Shown here: positions 28,701 through 37,571 of the stretch, one piece after another
How the letters are laid out: the number at the start of each line of letters is the position of its first letter
Position numbering within the stretch: the stretch's first letter is position 1
DNA from: Eremophila alpestris peregrina
Taxonomy: Eukaryota; Chordata; Aves; Passeriformes; Alaudidae
Direction: 5' to 3'
NCBI GenBank assembly: GCA_009792885.1
Contig: WMCF01000016.1
Location: 13,063,848 to 13,127,847, forward strand
Length of the DNA stretch: 64,000 bases
The notes under the pieces: model-generated
What the model saw: the letters and a program-made list of their open reading frames with translations, nothing else
The model's database searches: none
What the model was told of the DNA's origin: nothing
Made by a program: the position numbers and the translations under genes

Positions 28701-30029
28701 ATGCTGTATCTCCACTTCTCTGTGCACACCATTTTCAGGTTCTCTTGCACCATAACTAAAAAGTCAACCCCCAGTATAGAAAATGCTATCAAAATAGCTG
28801 ACCCACAGTTTTGTTACTTTTCATGGAAAAATAGAAAACATTGCTAAAGTACAGTAATATGTTGCTCAGACATGGGTACTTAGGTATTGATATGAAATAC
28901 AGTTTACAAGGAATCAAAATATACAAATCTACACCTGGAAGAGAGCACAAAAAAAACCCCAAATCATCTTAAAACAGAAGGTATCCCACTGAGAGTTCAG
29001 AAAGCATTTTAAAAGGTAAATGTAAAAAACATTGATCTTTTTTAATTACTTATCATAATGCATGGCCCACACTACCCTTCATGGCATTGCAGAAATATTT
29101 CCTTGGTCTATTTCCAAATAATCACAGCTCCCCAGCTTCCAAACAGCACTGCTGGTCACTTCAGCTCTTACACCCTTCTGCTCACAGCACCCACCTTCAC
29201 AAGGATACCCAGCTGGTTTGCATTTCTGCTGCTGACTCTCACAATGCCTCTGCCACCGATCATTAATCACAGGTGCACAGCCCCTTGATCTGTGAACTTG
29301 CCAGCCCCGAAGGTGGAAGCCAAGGTGTGGGATGCCAGGGCCACGGCATTCCCAGGAATGAGGCACAGCTCATGCCACAGCTGCTGAGCCAACTCCACCA
29401 CAAACTGCAGCTGCACAGGGAGAGCTCTGCCCATTCCTCCTCTCTGCTCAGTTCCTGACCCAAGGACAGGCCAAGACATAATCAGCTTGATAATACAATG
29501 CTATAATTGATTTTCAACGCTGCCTTATAAATGTCACATTTTGACATCTAAATGTTAAATGTGGAAATAAATTAATAAATAATGTATATAGTAGTGCTTT
29601 AAAAACAGTTATAAAGCATTTGTAAGAAAACAGCAAAGCCTGACACTGCAGAAAATTCCTGGGAAGTATGGGAGAACTGAGATCGTACACCATCTAAGAA
29701 CAGAAGAGGCATCCTGTTTCTTCAAAGCATGCAAACCTTGAGAAAACCAACAAACACTCAGGCTGACAGATTTATTACAGGCCTGCAACTGGGTTGTGTG
29801 TGAAGGACTGAAGAAAGATTCTCACACTTGTCACAGCACAGCTGGTCTGTATCTGGACAGATAAATCTGGCCATAAATAAGAAACCAAATTCTCTAGGCT
29901 AGTTGGATATAGAGAAGTAATCAAGCCCTTGGGTGAGCAACGATGGGTGGATTTGAACTCAAACAGGGAATCCCAGCCAATCCCACTCAATCCTGAATGC
30001 AGACATGGAACTGGCCAGGGAGCTGACAG

Positions 30030-30245
30030 GGCTCAGACCCCGAGCAATCTCAGACAGGGGTTCAGGGAGCTGGGCAGGGCTCAGACCCCGAGCAANNNNN
30101 NNNNNNNNNNNNNNNNNNNNNNNNNNNNNNNNNNNNNNNNNNNNNNNNNNNNNNNNNNNNNNNNNNNNNNNNNNNNNCAGGGCTCAGACCCCGAGCAATC
30201 TCAGACAGGGGTTCAGGGAGCTGGGCAGGGCTCAGACCCCGAGCA
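30030..30245 (+). repeat. 48-bp tandem array with assembly gap
   Basis: The unit begins GGCTCAGACCCCGAGCAA. Copies start at 30030 and 30078 before the gap and at 30181 and 30229 after it, in both cases exactly 48 bp apart and nearly identical. The 82 unknown bases (30096-30177) fall inside the array. The spacing across the gap (103 bp) is not a multiple of 48, so the true copy number is unknown. The array occupies the U3 position of the LTR-like element. Confidence 0.9.
30096..30177. other. Assembly gap (82 N)
   Basis: A run of N inside the 48-bp tandem array, probably an unresolved or collapsed repeat. Confidence 0.99.
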
Positions 30246-30470
30246 ACCGGGTGTTTGGGCACGGGAATTTTGACCCCCTATAAAAGGGAGCACCAAAGCT
30301 TAAACCAGGCTGTTTGTCACATGATCCTCGGTGAGTCCTGTCGTGTGTCTGTCTCCAACCAAGGACTGTAAGGCAATACACACTAAGTGTATCAGTAGTG
30401 TCTTAATGCTGCAATAAACAGATTCATTGAGCTCTCAGCTTGTGAGTCTTGTCTCCATACACTACAAACA

Positions 30471-31790
30471 CTGACATTTTCATGTATCGTTTTATACAAT
30501 GATTGGTTGTTTTGGGATTGTCAAGAAAAATAAAATGGTTAGGAATACACACATACACACTCTCAATTTAAAAAGGATTTTTAAAAAGTTCTTTAGTTTC
30601 ATTCACCACAAGTACATTTCACAGAAGAAGTTTTCATTTTGTTTATACAAACTTAGGGCACTGAAACATTATTTATCAATGTTATTTAAAAACCCAAAAC
30701 TAGTTCACATTTTATTTTATTTTATTTAAACCCACTCCACCCCCCCAAAAAAAACAAAAAAAACAAAAAAAAAGAAACAAAAAGAAACAAAAATCCATAG
30801 CACGTGAAGAACTCACTAATGATCTTCTTTGTTGTCTGGGTTTGGGGATTTTCTGTCATTTGGAAAGCAAAAACTAAATAGTTGGTATCCCAGGATTATT
30901 TTAACACACTACCTTTGTTTATGCCCATTTTGCACGGTGCAACACTATATCCTAAACACTTTCGTAAAGCACAGTGTATTGAGTTGCAGATTATCCAGCT
31001 CTTACAATAACGATAAACAGTTCTTTTAGACACCTTGTTACAGATGCTTTTCTTTCCCAACAGCTTTCAGCTGTTTGCAAGAGTTTATTTATAAACATTG
31101 AACATTTATAAACACCTGTCAGTTGCAAACAGTTTCTGTACTGGAGGACGGCTGCACTGTCAGAGACACTGTATTATTATAATTTTTATTATAATTTCAA
31201 CTACAGAAAACACTCTTCTGTTATGGCACTCTTAGCAAAGAACTTTACCTCATCATCATTAGGAAAATACAGCTGTTGCAAAGGAAGTATCAAAGTGTTT
31301 TTACATAAATTTTTTTACCGCTCTTTCATATCAGAATTAAACATGCCTTCTCTATTACATTAGCTTAAAAACTAAGAGAGAGAAGGCATTATATGAAATT
31401 TGTTAATAAAGCTGTATAGTTACCCCCAATTTTACAAGCATGTATTATCCTAGAAAAGGAGTATTTCTAGCCACTATTTGCAGGGAAAGGTTTTTATAAA
31501 AATAAAATAAATTAAAACATATGCCCGACTTAGGGTTGAACATTCCCACAAACACAATGTGAATATACATAGCCACATACTTGTCATTAAATACAGGAAA
31601 CAAAAGTTCCCTTTGGAGAGAAGTGTTAAATCATCTCTGCACTTGGCCATATTTCTATCGTTACTGCAGAAGGCGAGTAGGAACACTGAGCTTTTATAAA
31701 ACCCGAACAGACTATTCCAACTCCCGTCACTACTGCTAAACGCGGCAGGGAAGCTCCGACAGCAGCGGAACCACTGAAATAAACCCATTT
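30471..31790. other. Intergenic DNA upstream of the SELENOK CpG island
   Basis: AT-rich, with an A/C-rich low-complexity tract at about 30737-30793 and no supportable gene. GC content rises sharply after 31790 where the promoter island begins. Confidence 0.65.
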
Positions 31791-31902
31791 TAGGGTGAAG
31801 TAGAACCGCCCGCTCGGGAGGAGGAGCCGTCCGCTGAGCCCCGCCCGCCCCAGGCCGGCCCCGCCGCGGCTGCTGAGGGGCCCCGGTACGGGGGAAATCG
31901 GG

Positions 31903-32210
31903 GAGAGCCTCGTTAATGACAGCCGCTGTTCAGGGGGACCCCTCGTTAACAGGGGCGCTGAGGGGAGCCTCGTTAATGACAGCGACTCGTTAATGACAGC
32001 GGCTGCTCAGGGGGGCCGCTCGTTAACAGGGGCGCTGAGGGGAGCCTCGTTAATGACAGCTCAGAGGGACCCCTCGTTACCGCGGGTGCACAGTGGGGTC
32101 CCGCGCTAACCGGGGTGCCGAGGGGAAACTCGTCAGTAACAGGGCTGCTGACAGGGACCCCTCGGTAACAGGCGGTGCTGAGCGGGACCCGGTTAATCGC
32201 AGGGGCTGCA
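31903..32210 (+). repeat. 60-bp minisatellite in the SELENOK promoter
   Basis: The block around CTCGTTAATGACAGC recurs. TTAATGAC is found at 31913, 31973, 31990 and 32050, with spacings of 60, 17 and 60 bp. Each long unit also carries a CTCGTTAACAGGGGCGCTGA-like half. Two or more decayed copies continue to about 32210 (GTTACC, CAGTAACAGG, GGTAACAGG, GTTAATCG). Confidence 0.85.
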
Positions 32211-32349
32211 CGGCCCTTCCCTGAGGCGAGGGGACGAGGAGCCAAGCGCCGCCCGGCCCCGCCCCGGCCCCGCGGCCGCGCCTCCGTGCCGCTGCCCATG
32301 CGCGCGGCGGCCGCGCAGGCGCAGGGGCGGGGCCGGGCCGGGGGCAGCC

Positions 32350-32368
32350 ATGGTGTACATCTCGAACG
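32350..32368 (+). CDS. SELENOK: SELENOK coding exon 1
   Basis: Encodes MVYISN plus the first base of Gly7 and ends at a GTGAGG donor. It lies inside the CpG island. Confidence 0.96.
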
Positions 32369-35300
32369 GTGAGGGGCCGGGGCCCGGGGCACCGCGCTCT
32401 GCGGCTGCAGCGGGGAGGGGCCGGGCCGGGCCGGGCCGGGCCGGGGGCTGAGCACCGGGCACCGAGCGGGGGGCACCGGGCCCGCGCTGCGCCGAGCGCG
32501 GCCCCACAGCGCCGCCGCTGCCGGGACAGCCCGGCTGGGTCCGCCCGCTGTCAGTGTCGCGTCACCCCGCGCTGCCCTGCGGCCGAGCCTTGTCTGCTTC
32601 TGAACCGGATTTAGGGACAGTGCTGCAGGCACCGGGAGCGTCACAGTGCAGCACTGTAACCGCTTACGGGCAATCAGCCGCTGCACCGGTGTTTTCTGTA
32701 GGTGTCCGGGACGCAGAGCCCCTGTGGCCGGGCTGTCCCCTTTAGTTCGAGTACGTGGCAATAACGTGCAGAAGATGAAACTCGCTGCCATGAAGTGCAG
32801 TTTCACCGTCCCAGCTGCAAACTCCGGACTTAGCACATCTGGTTTTGTGTAATGTACTGTACAGTGTCACACACTGAACGTCACTGGATGTTTTATATGT
32901 GGATGTGTTACAGGACAAGTTTTGGATAACCAGAGTCGGGCTCCCTGGAGTTTGTCATCTATAACAGATTTCTTCTGGTCGATAGCAGATTTTGTGGTTC
33001 TATTGTAAGTAGAAGTTAATTCTTTCGGTGAGCTTCATTTTACATTTGACATAGGTGGAAGTTACTCAATGCTATCAGTAACACAACAATAAAAATGTTA
33101 TATTTACTCTCTAGCATTCCATATGTATAAATGCTTTACTACAACTATGTGGTTTTGTTTATTAAGCACAGTATACTTACCAAAAAGTGCATGAAAAGTG
33201 ACACTAACTTAGTGGCAGTTCAAATGAGTTTCTTACATTTCATCTATTTTTGATATTGCAAAAAAAATACACACTTTTAATAAAAGCATTTACTAGCTGA
33301 TCAAAGAATCAAGCTGTTTGTAGAATTTCTACTGCTGACAATAGATTCTGACTGTGTAAAAGTAACCACACAGCAGTAAACACAAGTTTGTGGCCCCAGA
33401 TCAAAGCCAGTTATCAAACAGAAAGTTCATGTGATGTATTCAACAGTTCTCAGTGATTTCACTTACAAGTTTATACTTTATGCATTTCTTGTATATTAAC
33501 AAGAAAACTAGATTTTATAGTTTAACCTTCACTGTAATTTGCAATTATTTCAGGTTTTAGTTTAATATGTAGGAGAAAATTGCCAAGATTTAAACAACAG
33601 TGATCATGAGAAGATACACTCTTCATTCCTGAGCATTATTTACTGTTTATCAGGCCATTTCTTATTTTCCAGTCAAAAAATTCTAGAACTATATCTAGCT
33701 ACCAATTCACCTAACCCTTATTTTAATTTTCCAGTTTCCAGAGCATTATTCAACCAGATTTGAGAAGAAGAGGCTATACATCTTCCTCCTATTCAGGATA
33801 CCATGACAGAAGAGGGTATTTTTTTCATATTCTGGTTTCATATTTTTTTCATAGACTGGTTTTTTCCCCTATCTTGGTGAAGTGACATGAATCTGAGCAG
33901 ATTACAGTTGTGATTTGCATTGAGTTGGGTTGTGCAGGAAGGCTAAATTGGTTATCTGCACCATTGTTGGTGACAATACAGAGCCTTGGACAGCTGCAAT
34001 AGCAGTACAGACTAACACTCTGAAAATATTTTTGAAGCCTGCCTATGAAACAAGATATTAAAATTCTTCTTTTCTTGGACATGTTTATACTCAGCCCTTG
34101 ACTTGCATTAGTGCAGTCATTTCTTGTACTACATTACCTACAGATGAAGAAAACACTGTTATAGGGGAGTGTTTTGTAGGACTGTATAAAAGCATCTGTA
34201 GCCTTCTCACATCACACAGCAGTAATGAAACAGGAGAGGATTTTCATGAAAGTGGGGTTTTCTTACAACTTTTCAGGAGAAACTCAGCTTTTTCAGATAT
34301 TCAGACTTTCTCACTGCTGACATTTAGACAGGGTGTTATTGCATTTCTAGTTGCAAAGTTGAATGACAGTGAAATTCCTTTCTTTTCAGGCCCCCAGCAA
34401 ATCCCCGCCGTAGGATGGGCCGAATAAATCACTGGGGTGGAGGCCCCAGTCCACCACCAATGGCTGGGGGTGGATGAGGAAGGTAATTCCAGATCTGCTG
34501 TATCCTGCTTTGAAGGGTTTGGGGTTTTTTTAAATAGTGTTAATTCAGGGTTAAGGTAGAATGGAGTGTTTTGTCCTCCTGCTGCAGAAGTTACCAAAAC
34601 AGGAAAATAATCGAAATTATTCCATTATCAAAGAGTTAAAGATACTTCCAGTAAAGGGGAAAAAAGGCAGGGGGAAGGGATATTAATAAGGATTTTGGTT
34701 TAGGAATGGTGGGCTTCTAATTGCACAGAAGTTGATAAACAAAGTGTGGCAAAGATTTTTGAGCACAGCTGGTAAGTTATTTATAGCGTCTCATCTTTTT
34801 TGGCAGCCAATTTAAATATCAGATTGTTAGAAAACGAAGGGTTTTTTGCATTTCTAGTATGATGTGAGGAGTTTTGGTTAAAATTGATATTTCTCAACAG
34901 AAAAGAAAGAAAAAAAAGTTGTTACAAGACAGTAAAAATTGGTTTATTTCCTCTGGTACAATGATACAGCTATACCAATCTCGAATTCCAGTAAAGTGTA
35001 AAAATCAGAATTGCTAAAAAAATAGAGGTAAAAGAGGTTTTAAATTTCTTACAGCTGCCTGATCATTTAATTCTGTTTAATAATTTGTTTAGCTGCTGGG
35101 AGTTACAGCTGACACTGAGTGTATTTACAGTATGGTTTAATTTACTTTAAGACTTAAGTAAACAATCCTTGTTTTTCATCAGTCATTCCCATAGTTACTA
35201 TAATAAAAGTTACAAGGGAAAAAAGTCCCCAGTGCAGATGGTTAATACCTGTAAACCTTGTAGGAAAAAGTTCATGAACCAGGAAACACATACACAAGTA

Positions 35301-35577
35301 CTTCAGTTCACTAAAACAAGGATGAGCTTCTTCCAAGTGGGAGAAAAACACCAGGACATGGTGATTTTTCTTGTTTGTAAACACAAGGCCAGCAACGACT
35401 GTGGAGATGGCTTTTGGGTACTCACAGCAATGTGTAACCTGCTTAGGAATAAAGTTAGCAAGTCTTAAGCATGTCACATTTAGCTAAAATAAAAACAATA
35501 TTATTTTACATTTTTTATTTAGTCTTACAAAGAAAGGCCTCTTTAAATGTTCTGTTATTAATTCATCTTTCAGGTAA
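32350..35577 (+). CDS. SELENOK: Selenoprotein K (SELENOK), 5 exons
   Basis: A small single-pass ER-membrane selenoprotein. In the family it works with p97/VCP in ER-associated degradation and with DHHC6 in protein palmitoylation; it also supports ER calcium handling. The coding segments 32350-32368, 32914-33004, 33735-33815, 34390-34482 and 35574-35577 join in frame to 95 residues; human has 94. Visible are the start MVYISNGQVLD, one hydrophobic helix (about residues 20-42, ITDFFWSIADFVVLFF), a basic Gly/Pro/Arg-rich cytosolic tail (RRRMGRINHW, PSPPPM) and the terminal G-G-Sec-G-R. Selenocysteine is encoded by TGA at 34475-34477, and the true stop is TAA at 35575-35577. A gene caller that treats TGA as stop would lose the last three residues. 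Relative to human there is an extra Gly before Sec, and HDRRGPPANP replaces YDDGRGPPGNP. A SECIS lies in exon 5. Confidence 0.97.
32417..32447 (+). repeat. GGGCC pentanucleotide run (G-quadruplex potential)
   Basis: Five to six consecutive GGGCC units flanked by GGGG and GGGGG lie at the start of SELENOK intron 1, about 50 bp after the first donor site. Several G3+ tracts with 2-base loops could form a quadruplex in the transcript or in the non-template strand. Confidence 0.75.
32914..33004 (+). CDS. SELENOK: SELENOK coding exon 2
   Basis: Acceptor TTACAG, donor GTAAGT. Encodes GQVLDNQSRAPW and most of the transmembrane helix, through VVLF. Confidence 0.96.
33735..33815 (+). CDS. SELENOK: SELENOK coding exon 3
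   Basis: Acceptor TTCCAG, donor GTATTT, which is weaker than its neighbours. Encodes the end of the helix and FQSIIQPDLRRRGY through HDRRG. Confidence 0.94.
34390..34482 (+). CDS. SELENOK: SELENOK coding exon 4 with the Sec codon
   Basis: Acceptor TTTCAG, donor GTAATT. Encodes PPANPRRRMGRINHWGGGPS and the tail to Gly-Sec-Gly. The Sec TGA (34475-34477) is only 5 bases before the exon junction. The last Arg codon (AG|G) is split by the intron. Confidence 0.96.
35574..35577 (+). CDS. SELENOK: SELENOK coding exon 5 (last base of Arg plus TAA stop)
   Basis: After acceptor TTTCAG the exon opens G-TAA, completing AGG and the stop. The rest of the exon, to about 36230, is 3' untranslated and carries the SECIS. 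Confidence 0.92.
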
Positions 35578-35695
35578 ATGCCTGCTGAAGAAGCAGGCAC
35601 AAGCATACACATCTGCCAAGAGAAAAGAAGAGCTTAGTAGAGGACCAAATGGGGATGTGTATGCCTGACTGGAAGCTGTTCTGTGACAGAAGCAG

Positions 35696-35750
35696 ATTAA
35701 TGAAGTTCTACTGGGAACTCCTTCTTCAAGGATCCAGTGTAACTGAAGCA
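35696..35750 (+). promoter_or_regulatory. SELENOK: SECIS element, Form 2
   Basis: The expected order is present: the quartet ATGA (35700-35703), an 11-base helix AGTTCTACTGG pairing with CCAGTGTAACT (35734-35744, one mismatch and one G-T pair), unpaired AA at 35716-35717, an extra mini-helix TCCTT/AAGGA with loop CTTC, and GA (35745-35746) closing the quartet on the 3' side. The extra mini-helix makes it Form 2. It lies about 130 nt after the Sec codon in spliced mRNA. The lower helix is less clear (CTGTG/CACAG with a large asymmetric loop). Confidence 0.85.
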
Positions 35751-36211
35751 CAGTTTCATTAAATACATGTTTACTGTCTAAAGTCTTTGTATAGTTTCTG
35801 AACATTTTGCTGTAGTTGCAAAATAATAAGTAAATTATATTTGGCTTGTCACAAGGCTGATTTTCTCGTCATTTTTTAGACACTGAAAAAATCTGAAGTA
35901 CAATAAGCCTGCTATTCAGAAAAAAATACACATTTATAGTTGATAAATGGTCCCTCAAGAGCAGCACTTCCTAAGAGGTTTTGTATTCACTCTTGGGACA
36001 AGCACTCTGTACTTTGCTGTATTTTCATCCTATTAATGATACTCTAAAAGCACTTCAAAAATGCAGTTAAAGAATTACTTTGGTTTACAACCCTTGCTTC
36101 ACTAAGGCCCATAATGGGTTTTATAACAAACACCTCCTGAAACAGCTTCATTCTTCACTATAAACTTACTGAAATGTATTAAAAAATTACAAATTTTGGG
36201 AGTTTTTTTGC

Positions 36212-36217
36212 AATAAA
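36212..36217 (+). other. SELENOK: SELENOK polyadenylation signal
   Basis: Canonical AATAAA, followed 10-20 bases later by a T-rich stretch. It ends a 3' UTR of about 650 nt. Confidence 0.75.
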
Positions 36218-36599
36218 GTTGGTTTTATTACATGAAGAAAAAAAAAGGTGACCTGAAATACTGACAGCTATCCCAGAATAGTTATTTTGTTTCAAATAGT
36301 AACTGTTTTATATCTACTATACCCCTTCTCAGGATGGGAATTTCTCGCTGTTCTTGGAGTTCATTTGGGATTTTGGAGGTTTTTTGCTTAAAGAGGGCTG
36401 CATCTATTTGGGAAAAAATTAGCTGACAAGAATCTGGATTAAATTATTTTCCACATAGTGCCACTGCAAATTTTTTACTTAAGCCTCCTTAATAATTTCT
36501 TTTTAAGGAAATGTTCCTGTCTGACCATCCAGGCACATCTCTGGCAGTTACAGCCACACCCCATAAGCTGAGATGAAAACTTGACTCCCTACACACACC

Positions 36600-36780
36600 A
36601 CATTCACAGTCAGACCAGGTGTCCTTACCAGTTCAAACCCCAGATTTCCCAAAGCAGAGTCTCAGTCGTCCAGATCCTAAAAGTAATTTAATCTCAGTGC
36701 AATAAGTAAATAACAAGAACTGCTGCTTCCGGGGAGGAACCCCGAACAAAAGAACCCTTGGGCTTTTATACCCTCAGTGT
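36600..36780 (-). mobile_element. Possible LTR-like promoter/poly(A) module on the minus strand
   Basis: Read on the minus strand it has TATAAAAG (36763-36770), then a hairpin CGGGG-TTCCT-CCCCG, then an ATTAAA signal (36687-36692) and a T/G-rich segment, reminiscent of U3-R-U5 order. No internal viral sequence, no ends and no target duplication were identified. A TATA promoter divergent from ACTR8 is an alternative reading. Confidence 0.3.
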
Positions 36781-37448
36781 AAGCATGGCAAAGTCAGGGG
36801 GCCATGGGCTGCTGCCGTGCCTGGGTTCCCTCCCCTGGCTGTGCCACAGTTCCACGGCCCCTGTGCTGTGGAAGGGCTGGCAGGTCACAGCCTCTCGCCT
36901 GGGGCTCCTGTCCCCACCCCGAGCTGAACGAGCTGCAGCTGCACCCCGGCCTACCTGCACTGAACGCAGACCTGGCAGCTTTCAGCCTTTAAAAGCAGCA
37001 TCTCCGCCAGCTCCAGTCAAACATCCTTTTTGCGCAGTTACAAAGGAACTCGCTGCCCACAAGCAGGGAGGCTGCTCATCGTTAACCCTTCACAGCTGCA
37101 CCACGTACACCCGCTGCACCACGGCCTTTGCACAGAGGAGCGTTTTAAGCTGTTGCAGGGCCGTATCCCCGCTCCCGCAGCCCCACCAGCAGTACCAGCC
37201 CAGCTGACAGCGTTTGGCTGGGGCTGCTCCCCAGGCTCCCCGTGCCGCTGCTGGGCCCCTCAGCGCCGGGGCAGGAGCCCCGCACTCCTCCACAAGCGGG
37301 GCCATCCCGGGCAGAGCCCAGCAGCCTCCGAGCCCGCTGCCGATACCTGATCGAGGGGCGGCGCCGGGCCAGGGCCCGCCCGCTTCCGCCCCGCGCCGGG
37401 CTCGGCGCCGCTCGGGCCCTCCAGACGCGGCTTCCGCCCGGCCGGAGC

Positions 37449-37571
37449 ATGACCCAGGCGGAGAAAGGCGAGGCGGAGAACGGCAAGGACAAGGAGCGCG
37501 ACCGGGAGCGCGAGCAGCGCGGCGTGAAGCGGCCCATCGTCCCCGCCGCCGTGCCCGAGTCCCTGCAGGAG
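37449..37571 (+). CDS. ACTR8: ACTR8 exon 1
   Basis: Residues 1-41, phase 0 at the 3' end, donor GTGAGG. Encodes the acidic/basic disordered leader and the conserved QRGVKRPIVPA, VPESLQE. Confidence 0.97.

Larger units (their letters stand above)
11046..29900. other. Gene-poor intergenic DNA, middle part
   Basis: No recognisable exon on either strand. Modestly GC-richer patches occur at about 23.9-24.2, 25.8-26.1 and 29.06-29.48 kb, with overlapping short open frames on both strands; I recognise none of them. Possible uses are distal enhancers or non-coding RNA exons, neither of which can be shown from sequence alone. Confidence 0.65.
30000..30470 (+). mobile_element. LTR-like element (probable solo retroviral LTR)
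   Basis: The order of signals is that of an LTR: GC-rich tandem repeats where U3 enhancers sit, a TATA box (TATAAAAG, 30279-30286), a polyadenylation signal (AATAAA, 30413-30418) about 130 bp further on, then a short T/C-rich segment ending in ACTACA near 30466, like R-U5. No internal gag-pol-like frame follows and no primer-binding site is evident, so a solo LTR is the best reading. The 5' end and the target-site duplication were not located, and the family is not recognised. A TATA promoter of a non-coding gene is the alternative. Confidence 0.5.
31800..32560 (+). promoter_or_regulatory. SELENOK: CpG-island promoter of SELENOK
   Basis: A dense CpG island spans the first coding exon. It has GC boxes (GGGGCGG/CCCCGCCC) near 32250-32340 and a palindromic NRF1-type site, GCGCAGGCGC, at 32313-32322, 27 bases before the start codon. 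There is no TATA box, as expected for a housekeeping gene. NRF1 use is inferred from the motif only. Confidence 0.8.

Noticed and set aside
29058..29479. Overlapping open frames on both strands in a GC-richer desert patch
   Set aside because: None shows recognised domains or convincing exon borders. Open frames on both strands at once point to composition rather than coding.
1..31790. CACNA2D3 first exon expected near the left side by synteny
   Set aside because: No frame resembling the alpha2delta N-terminus or its signal peptide was found, so it presumably lies outside the window.
31973..32836. A 287-codon minus-strand open frame across the SELENOK CpG island
   Set aside because: GC-rich DNA lacks stop codons. 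The peptide is low-complexity Pro/Ala/Arg, it is antisense to the real first exon, and it spans the minisatellite.
34475..34477. In-frame TGA in SELENOK as a nonsense mutation
   Set aside because: It is at the conserved selenocysteine position, is followed by Gly-Arg-stop, and a foldable SECIS lies downstream.
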